From positions 1 through 15,236 of the forward strand of contig JANMXS010000272.1 of the NCBI GenBank assembly GCA_031394335.1: a stretch of 15,236 nt of DNA, written 5' to 3'. Numbering within the stretch: position 1 is the first letter of the stretch; every line of letters starts with the position of its first letter. The position numbers and the translations under genes are program-made. The notes beneath the pieces are model-generated. The model was not told the DNA's origin, did no database searches, and saw only the letters and a list, made by a program, of their open reading frames with translations. The stretch comes from UKL13-2 sp031394335 (GTDB lineage: Bacteria; Pseudomonadota; Gammaproteobacteria; Burkholderiales; Usitatibacteraceae). Shown here piece by piece: positions 7,180-11,215 of this stretch.

Positions 7180-7214
7180 AACGGCGCGCTCCAAACAGGG
7201 GCGCGCCGTTTTTG
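7180..7214 (+). terminator. Intrinsic terminator after hflC
   Basis: AACGGCGCGC (7180-7189) pairs perfectly with GCGCGCCGTT (7201-7210). The inner TCC/GGG can add three more pairs (one G-U) around an AAACA loop. The descending arm runs straight into TTTTT (7209-7213). This is a strong rho-independent terminator at the end of the hflX-hflK-hflC genes and just before the DUF2065 gene. Confidence 0.88.
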
Positions 7215-7226
7215 CTTGTGTTTTGA

Positions 7227-7463
7227 ATGTGTTTTTGCCTGCTTTGCATGTGTGCAGGCTACCGAAAGTTGGTCAAATTGAGTGAATTGCTGCTGGTGGG
7301 ATTTGCGCTGATGCTGGTATTTGAGGGCATCCTGCCGTTTGTGGCGCCGCGGGCCTGGAAAGAGGCCTTCCAGCGTATTTTGGCCCTGCCGGACGGTCAA
7401 TTGCGGGTGGCTGGACTGGCGTCTATGCTGGCTGGACTTGTCATGCTTTATTGGATTACGTAA
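7227..7463 (+). CDS. DUF2065 family small membrane protein
   Basis: Up to 78 residues, of which the last 60 match the DUF2065 (YjeT-like) pattern: a hydrophobic helix (ELLLVGFALMLVFEGILPF), a P-R-x-W motif (APRAWKEAFQRIL), DGQLRVAGLASM and a second helix to the C-terminus. The function of the family is unknown; it is predicted to lie in the inner membrane and is commonly found between hflC and hisZ or purA. The start is uncertain. ATG 7227 and ATG 7248 would add a cysteine-rich leader (MCFCLLCMCAGYRK) not expected in the family, while TTG 7278 gives the usual length of about 61 residues. None has a good ribosome-binding site. The stop abuts the hisZ ATG. Confidence 0.8.
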   Translation: MCFCLLCMCAGYRKLVKLSELLLVGFALMLVFEGILPFVAPRAWKEAFQRILALPDGQLRVAGLASMLAGLVMLYWIT

Positions 7464-8621
7464 ATGAGAACCTGGGCTCTACCCGAACATATTGAGGACG
7501 TACTGCCGCAGGACGCGAAGAAACTCGAGCGCATGCGACGCGTGGCGCTCGACTTGTTTGCGGTTCACGGTTACGAGCTGGTGGTGCCACCGCTGCTCGA
7601 ATACGTTGACTCGCTGCTGTCAGGCACCGGGCACGATATGGATCTCGCCACGTTCAAGCTGGTCGACCAGCTGTCGGGCCGCATGATGGGCATCCGCGCC
7701 GATACCACGCCGCAAGTGGCGCGCATCGATGCGCATGTGCTCAACCGGCAGGGCGTGTCGCGCCTCTGTTATGCCGGCAGCGTGCTGCATACCTTGCCCA
7801 ACGGCTTGGGGAAAAGCCGCCAGCCGTTTCAGGCCGGCGCAGAAATTTACGGTCACGCCGGACTGGAAGCGGACATCGAAATCCAGCAGTTGATGATTGA
7901 TGCGCTGGCCGCCATTGGCGTGCAGGCGCTACAGCTTGATATTGGGCATCCGGCGATTTTTCGTGCCCTGATCGACCTTGCTGCGGTCGATGCCGAACTC
8001 GCCGAACAGATTTTTATGGCGACCGAAGCCAAGGATGTGCCGACGTTGACGCAGCTTACGGCGCACCTCGATACTCGGCAGGCCGCGTTTCTGGCGTTGC
8101 CAGTGCTGTATGGCGGCAAGGAAGTGCTGCAGCGCGCCCGACAGCTGTTGCCGCGCGACTCGCGCATCGCCGATGCGCTCGCGCAACTGGTCGAGATTGA
8201 GCAGCATTTTTCAGCGCAGGGCATCGCGGTCAGCATTGATCTGGCGGAGCTGGGTGGTTTCAATTACGAGAGTGGCATTGTCTTCGCCGCTTTCGCTGCA
8301 GGTGCATCCGATGCGGTCGCGCGCGGTGGACGTTACGATGAAATCGGCAAAGCCTTCGGCCGCGCCCGTCCGGCAACGGGCTTTTCCATGGATTTGAAAG
8401 CGCTGCTGCCGCTGGTGGCGGATGCGGTCTCAACCGGGGCGATCCTGGCACCGTTGAAGCCTGATGCCGATGCGGAACACGAAATTACAAGGTTACGCGG
8501 CAATGGTGAAACTGTCATCACGCGCCTGCCGGGTCATGACGCGCATGTGCATGAGCTAGGCTGCGGCCGCGAATTGATTTTCAAGGCTGGCCGCTGGACG
8601 GTCGTGCCACTCAAGATTTAA
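7464..8621 (+). CDS. hisZ: ATP phosphoribosyltransferase regulatory subunit HisZ
   Basis: HisZ resembles histidyl-tRNA synthetase but does not charge tRNA. It pairs with the short form of HisG to make the active, histidine-regulated first enzyme of histidine synthesis. The 385 residues show the class II synthetase-like core: WALPEHIEDVLPQDAKKLERMRR near the start, then GYELVVPPLLEYVDSLL, the motif-2-like GIRADTTPQVARIDA (76-90) and GAEIYGHAGLEADIEI. YESGIVFAAFA and GGRYDEIGKAFGRARPATGFSMD come late in the protein. The anticodon-binding domain of true HisRS is absent. ATG follows the DUF2065 stop with no gap, so coupling is likely; only a weak GGA precedes it. hisZ next to purA is the usual betaproteobacterial arrangement, with hisG elsewhere. 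Confidence 0.95.
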   Translation: MRTWALPEHIEDVLPQDAKKLERMRRVALDLFAVHGYELVVPPLLEYVDSLLSGTGHDMDLATFKLVDQLSGRMMGIRADTTPQVARIDAHVLNRQGVSRLCYAGSVLHTLPNGLGKSRQPFQAGAEIYGHAGLEADIEIQQLMIDALAAIGVQALQLDIGHPAIFRALIDLAAVDAELAEQIFMATEAKDVPTLTQLTAHLDTRQAAFLALPVLYGGKEVLQRARQLLPRDSRIADALAQLVEIEQHFSAQGIAVSIDLAELGGFNYESGIVFAAFAAGASDAVARGGRYDEIGKAFGRARPATGFSMDLKALLPLVADAVSTGAILAPLKPDADAEHEITRLRGNGETVITRLPGHDAHVHELGCGRELIFKAGRWTVVPLKI

Positions 8622-8639
8622 CCCTAAAGGATTTTCAGC

Positions 8640-9932
8640 ATGGCAAAAAATGTGGTCGTTATCGGCACGCAGTGGGGTGACGAAGGCAAGGGCAAGATCG
8701 TCGATTGGCTGACTGACGATGTCGCTGGCGTGGTGCGCTTTCAGGGCGGACATAACGCCGGGCATACGCTGGTGGTCAATGGCAAGAAAACCATCCTGCG
8801 CCTGCTGCCTTCCGGCATGCTGCATCCGCACGTCACCTGCTTCATCGGCAACGGTGTGGTGCTGTCGCCAGAAGCGCTGCTGCAGGAAATCGATGAACTC
8901 ACAGCTGCCGGCCTTGATGTTGTCAACCGTTTGCGCATCTCGCAGGCTTGCCCGCTGATTTTGCCGTATCACGTTGCGCTCGATCAGGCGCGCGAGATCA
9001 AGATGGGCGCCGAAAAGCTGGGTACCACCGGTCGCGGTATCGGCCCGGCTTATGAAGACAAGGTGGCACGTCGCGCGATCCGTCTCAACGACCTGCTGTT
9101 CCCCGAACGCTTCCGCGACAAGCTGGTCGATGTGCTCGATTATCACAATTTCGTGCTTACCAAATATCTGGGGGTGGCGGCAGTCAGCTTCGATTCAGTG
9201 TTCGAGCCCACGCTGAAGATGGCCGAGCGCCTCAAGCCGATGATTGCCGATGTGTCGGCAGAGTTGAACAAGCTGATGCAGGACGGCAAACAATTGCTGT
9301 TTGAAGGCGCGCAAGCCGCCTTGCTTGATGTTGATCACGGTACCTACCCGTACGTTACCTCATCGAACTGCCTGGCTGGCCAGGCCTCGGCTGGTGCCGG
9401 TGTCGGACCGCAGTCGTTGCACTATGTGCTCGGCATCACCAAAGCCTACGCGACGCGCGTCGGCTCGGGCCCGTTCCCGACCGAGCTTGAGGATGAAGTC
9501 GGTGAGCGCCTGCGCAAGCGCGGTAATGAATTCGGCTCGGTGACCGGACGCCCGCGTCGCTGCGGCTGGTTTGATGCCGCGGCCCTGAAACGTGCGGCGC
9601 AGATCAACGGCCTGACCGGCTTGTGCATTACCAAGCTCGATGTGCTCGACGGGCTGGAAACCTTGCGTATCTGCACCGGCTACCGCCTCAATGGCAAGGT
9701 GACCGATATTCTTCCCTACGGCGCCGAGAACATCGCCGATTGCGAACCGATTTACGAAGACCATCCCGGCTGGAGCGATAGCACCTTTGGCATCAAGGAA
9801 TGGGATCAGTTACCGAAGGCGGCGCAAACTTATTTGCGGCGCATGGAAACGCTGGTGGGTGCGCCGATCGCGATCATTTCGACAGGGCCGGATCGCGAAG
9901 AAACGATTGTTTTGCAGCGGCCATTTGACTGA
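8640..9932 (+). CDS. purA: Adenylosuccinate synthetase PurA
   Basis: Joins IMP and aspartate using GTP to give adenylosuccinate, the first committed step to AMP. The 430-residue protein has the P-loop-like GTQWGDEGKGK (9-19) with catalytic base Asp14, and GGHNAGHT (36-43) with catalytic His42. Further family motifs are GTTGRGIGPAYEDK, HGTYPYVTSSNCLAG, GSVTGRPRRCGWFD and a GTP-binding TKLDVLDGLE. An AAAGGA ribosome-binding site (8626-8631) lies 8 nt before ATG; the gap after hisZ is 18 nt. One departure: the IMP-contacting FEGAQG motif reads FEGAQA here (Ala226). The change is mild and all other active-site residues are present, so activity is expected. Confidence 0.98.
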   Translation: MAKNVVVIGTQWGDEGKGKIVDWLTDDVAGVVRFQGGHNAGHTLVVNGKKTILRLLPSGMLHPHVTCFIGNGVVLSPEALLQEIDELTAAGLDVVNRLRISQACPLILPYHVALDQAREIKMGAEKLGTTGRGIGPAYEDKVARRAIRLNDLLFPERFRDKLVDVLDYHNFVLTKYLGVAAVSFDSVFEPTLKMAERLKPMIADVSAELNKLMQDGKQLLFEGAQAALLDVDHGTYPYVTSSNCLAGQASAGAGVGPQSLHYVLGITKAYATRVGSGPFPTELEDEVGERLRKRGNEFGSVTGRPRRCGWFDAAALKRAAQINGLTGLCITKLDVLDGLETLRICTGYRLNGKVTDILPYGAENIADCEPIYEDHPGWSDSTFGIKEWDQLPKAAQTYLRRMETLVGAPIAIISTGPDREETIVLQRPFD

Positions 9933-9958
9933 ATCTATTCGGCTGAGCGCTATGCGCA

Positions 9959-9992
9959 GCGCATCTGAACGCGCTGGATGCGCGTATCTTTT
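9959..9992 (+). terminator. Possible weak terminator after purA
   Basis: GCGCATC (9959-9965) pairs with GATGCGC (9977-9983) across an 11-nt loop, and GTATCTTTT follows. The T-run is short and starts several bases after the stem, so termination is uncertain. A competing 5-bp hairpin (ATGCG/CGCAT, 9952-9964) overlaps the left arm. Confidence 0.3.
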
Positions 9993-10060
9993 GACTGCAA
10001 TGCTCCGGTTCGAAAATGGCCGGATTAAACCAATAATGATGATCAAAAATCGGTCGCTTC

Positions 10061-10558
10061 ATGCAAGACACTACTGTTTATCGCAAAACTGACAAAGGCA
10101 CTGCCGAGATCGAAAGGCGTGTCCGCGGACTGGCGATGAAGCTGCGCCGCGCCTTGATACTCGTCGACGGCAACAAGGATATTGCCGAGATGTCGGTGCT
10201 GATGCGTCCCGGCGAAGCTGAGGAAACCTGTGAGCAACTGGTAGCGGAAGGTTTTATTGAAATCGTCCCTGCCTACGAACTCGATCCCGCCCGCACCGCC
10301 TATGTGCCCGCCGCGAATGATCCGCAAGTGCTTGCCGTCGTCAAGCAAAGGGCCATCAACGAGATCAATCATCGGATCGGCCCTGTCGCCACCTTGCTGA
10401 TGAACGAGATCGACAGCTGTAGCAGCGCACCTGAGCTGCGCCTGAAATTGCGCAATATCGAGAATGTGCTGATCAATTTTCTCGGGCAGGCGTCCGGCGA
10501 AGAGCTGGCACGCGCAATCGGCAGCGAATTGACGCGGCTGGTGCCAAGAGACGCGTGA
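10061..10558 (+). CDS. Uncharacterised protein, possible winged-helix-like N-terminal region
   Basis: I do not recognise a named family. The 165-residue product is soluble, with no signal peptide or membrane segment. Residues 1-75 (MQDTTVYRKTDKGTAEIERR, then LRRALILVDGNKDIAEM, then a helix and EQLVAEGFIEIVPAYELD) have the helix-helix-strand rhythm of small winged-helix-like modules seen in some uncharacterised betaproteobacterial proteins. Residues 95-160 look all-helical (VKQRAINEINHRIGPVATLLMNEID and onward). Codon use resembles the neighbours, so it looks native. ATG 10061 lacks a strong ribosome-binding site. The gap after purA is 128 nt, so it may have its own promoter. Its stop codon lies within a perfect 18-bp palindrome. 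DNA binding would be a guess. Confidence 0.7.
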   Translation: MQDTTVYRKTDKGTAEIERRVRGLAMKLRRALILVDGNKDIAEMSVLMRPGEAEETCEQLVAEGFIEIVPAYELDPARTAYVPAANDPQVLAVVKQRAINEINHRIGPVATLLMNEIDSCSSAPELRLKLRNIENVLINFLGQASGEELARAIGSELTRLVPRDA

Positions 10559-10567
10559 TCACGCGTC
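10550..10567. repeat. Perfect 18-bp palindrome spanning a stop codon
   Basis: GACGCGTGATCACGCGTC is fully self-complementary. As RNA it makes a 7-bp stem with a GATC loop. The TGA of the 165-residue gene is inside it. No T-run follows on either strand, so it may be an inefficient terminator, an mRNA 3'-end stabiliser or a protein site. Confidence 0.5.
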
Positions 10568-10588
10568 CGTCAGCTGTGGCCATGAAGT

Positions 10589-10653
10589 ACCCGGGTTGTC
10601 GACGCCGAATAGGCGCTTAACCTGGACAAGGTACGGCGCCTGACACAACGGGT
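10589..10653. repeat. Long imperfect inverted repeat in a non-coding stretch
   Basis: Four blocks pair in nested order: ACCCG/CGGGT (10589-10593 with 10649-10653), TTGT/ACAA (10596-10599 with 10645-10648), AGGCGC/GCGCCT (10611-10616 with 10636-10641) and ACCT/AGGT (10620-10623 with 10629-10632). Together they give 19 pairs in 65 nt with internal loops. The rest of 10568-10737 shows nothing I can name: no credible reading frame and no tRNA. Confidence 0.4.
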
Positions 10654-10737
10654 GGCGAGCGGGAACAGCTAGCGTACCCACTGGACAGCATGAGTATCGC
10701 GATTTGCTGGTTTCGCATCGACTTGACAAGCCTGCAA

Positions 10738-10764
10738 CAAAAACGGCCAGCTTTCGCTGACCGT
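10738..10764 (-). terminator. Terminator copy A (distal) of the tRNA-Leu repeat array
   Basis: On the minus strand, ACGGTCAGC (10764-10756), loop GAAA, GCTGGCCGT (10751-10743), then TTTTT (10743-10739). Identical in stem and loop to the terminator behind tRNA-Leu. Homology between units ends just beyond this point, so it marks the distal edge of the array. Confidence 0.8.
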
Positions 10765-10883
10765 CTTTATTTGGTGCCCGAAAGAGGACTCGGTCACGTC
10801 CCGCGACCCCGGTTCGGACGGAGCCGAACCCTTCTCGTCCCCACGTGAAGCCACTGGGCTTCACTTTCGTTCACCAAACAAAA
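10743..10883 (-). repeat. Tandem unit A downstream of tRNA-Leu (141 bp)
   Basis: About 90 percent identical by eye to unit B (10884-11025). In minus-strand order the unit holds hairpin H1 GTGAAGCC/GGCTTCAC (loop CAGT), H2 GGTTCGG/CCGAACC and H3 GGTCGCG/CGTGACC (loop GGA). Then come 21 nt identical to the tRNA-Leu 3' end including CCA (10792-10772), a 7-nt linker and the terminator hairpin. The frames crossing it (containing RVLFRAPNKDGQRKLAVFV) are translations of the tRNA end and terminator, not genes. Confidence 0.88.
10772..10792 (-). other. tRNA-Leu 3'-end fragment, copy A
   Basis: Twenty-one bases exactly match the last 21 nt of tRNA-Leu(CAG), from CGAGTCC in the T loop and stem through the 3' acceptor strand TTCGGGC to ACCA. 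Homology stops abruptly on the 5' side: a full tRNA cannot form because the D arm, anticodon arm and 5' acceptor strand are absent. Confidence 0.88.
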
Positions 10884-10905
10884 ACGGCCAGCTTTCGCTG
10901 ACCGT
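10876..10905 (-). terminator. Terminator copy B of the tRNA-Leu repeat array
   Basis: Minus-strand stem ACGGTCAGC (10905-10897), loop GAAA, GCTGGCCGT (10892-10884), then TTTTTGTTT. Identical to the terminator after the intact tRNA. Confidence 0.82.
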
Positions 10906-11025
10906 CATTGTTTGGTGCCCGAAAGAGGACTCGGTCACGTGCCGCGACCCCGGTTCGTCGGAGCCGAACCTTTCTCGTCCCCACGTGAAGCCGCAGGGCT
11001 TCACTTTTCGTGCACGCAAACAAAA
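10884..11025 (-). repeat. Tandem unit B downstream of tRNA-Leu (142 bp)
   Basis: Adjacent to unit A and to the intact tRNA's terminator. In minus-strand order: H1 GTGAAGCC/GGCTTCAC (loop CTGC), H2 GGTTCG/CGAACC, H3 GGTCGCG/CGTGACC (loop GCA), tRNA 3' fragment (10933-10913), linker and terminator. Differences from unit A lie in the H1, H2 and H3 loops, the linkers and the spacer before the terminator; paired positions are almost unchanged. Confidence 0.88.
10913..10933 (-). other. tRNA-Leu 3'-end fragment, copy B
   Basis: Exact copy of the final 21 nt of tRNA-Leu including the encoded CCA. It is 141 bp from copy A and 142 bp from the intact tRNA end. The sequence before it (GTGAC on the minus strand) differs from the tRNA body. 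Confidence 0.88.
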
Positions 11026-11047
11026 ACGGCCAGCTTTCGCTGACCGT
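11018..11047 (-). terminator. Intrinsic terminator of tRNA-Leu
   Basis: Minus-strand stem ACGGTCAGC (11047-11039), GNRA loop GAAA, GCTGGCCGT (11034-11026) with one G-U pair, then TTTTTGTTT. It begins 7 nt after the tRNA CCA. On the plus strand the same position is a C-A mismatch, so it works best for minus-strand transcripts. Confidence 0.92.
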
Positions 11048-11054
11048 CTTTATT

Positions 11055-11141
11055 TGGTGCCCGAAAGAGGACTCGAACCTCCACAGTGTTGCCACCGCTA
11101 GGACCTGAACCTAGTGCGTCTACCAATTCCGCCATCCGGGC
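11055..11141 (-). tRNA. tRNA-Leu, anticodon CAG
   Basis: The minus strand folds as a complete class II tRNA. The acceptor stem is GCCCGGA/TTCGGGC (one G-U) with discriminator A and encoded CCA. The D arm contains AATTGGTAGACGC. The anticodon stem is CTAGG/CCTAG with loop TTCAGGT, giving anticodon CAG (plus strand 11105-11107), which reads CUG. A long variable arm follows, then T stem GGAGG/CCTCT with loop TTCGAGT. CUG is heavily used in the genes here. It lies divergently from rnr and has its own promoter and terminator. The last 21 nt recur twice downstream. Confidence 0.97.
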
Positions 11142-11153
11142 AAGATACCGACA

Positions 11154-11170
11154 CGAGAGCAGGACTCTCG
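11154..11170. promoter_or_regulatory. Inverted repeat between tRNA-Leu and rnr
   Basis: CGAGAG (11154-11159) and CTCTCG (11165-11170) flank a 5-nt centre. It lies in the expected 5' leader of the tRNA-Leu precursor, 12 nt before the mature 5' end, and in the rnr upstream region. It may be a processing hairpin or a protein site. Confidence 0.35.
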
Positions 11171-11186
11171 CGTAAAATGAGGCCGA

Positions 11187-11215
11187 AATATATCTGAAAA
11201 GACCACACTTGTCCA
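11187..11215 (-). promoter_or_regulatory. Promoter of tRNA-Leu
   Basis: Minus strand: -35 TGGACA (11215-11210), 17-nt spacer, -10 TATATT (11192-11187); each matches the sigma-70 consensus at five of six bases. A GC-rich discriminator (TCGGCC) follows, and the start would be near 11180, about 40 nt before the mature tRNA. The promoter overlaps the first codons of rnr on the other strand. Confidence 0.6.

Noticed and set aside
9991..10037. TTGACT (9991-9996) with AATAAT (10032-10037) as a promoter for the 165-residue gene
   Set aside because: The spacer is 35 nt, and no good -10 lies 16-18 nt after TTGACT.
10611..10653. Possible integron attC site (GCTTAAC at 10615-10621 fits RYYYAAC)
   Set aside because: No GTTRRRY partner is found at a suitable distance on the same strand, and there is no integrase or cassette.
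10559..10864. Minus-strand frame of 101 residues containing RVLFRAPNKDGQRKLAVFV
   Set aside because: The recognisable part is a translation of the tRNA-Leu 3' end and terminator. The same peptide arises from every repeat copy and also in frames at 10871-11095 and 11001-11789, so these are artefacts.
10559..11141. CRISPR array or type III antitoxin repeat array
   Set aside because: Units are about 141 bp, with no short repeat/spacer pattern, and no Cas or ToxN-like gene is nearby. The repeats are explained by tRNA and terminator sequence plus hairpins.
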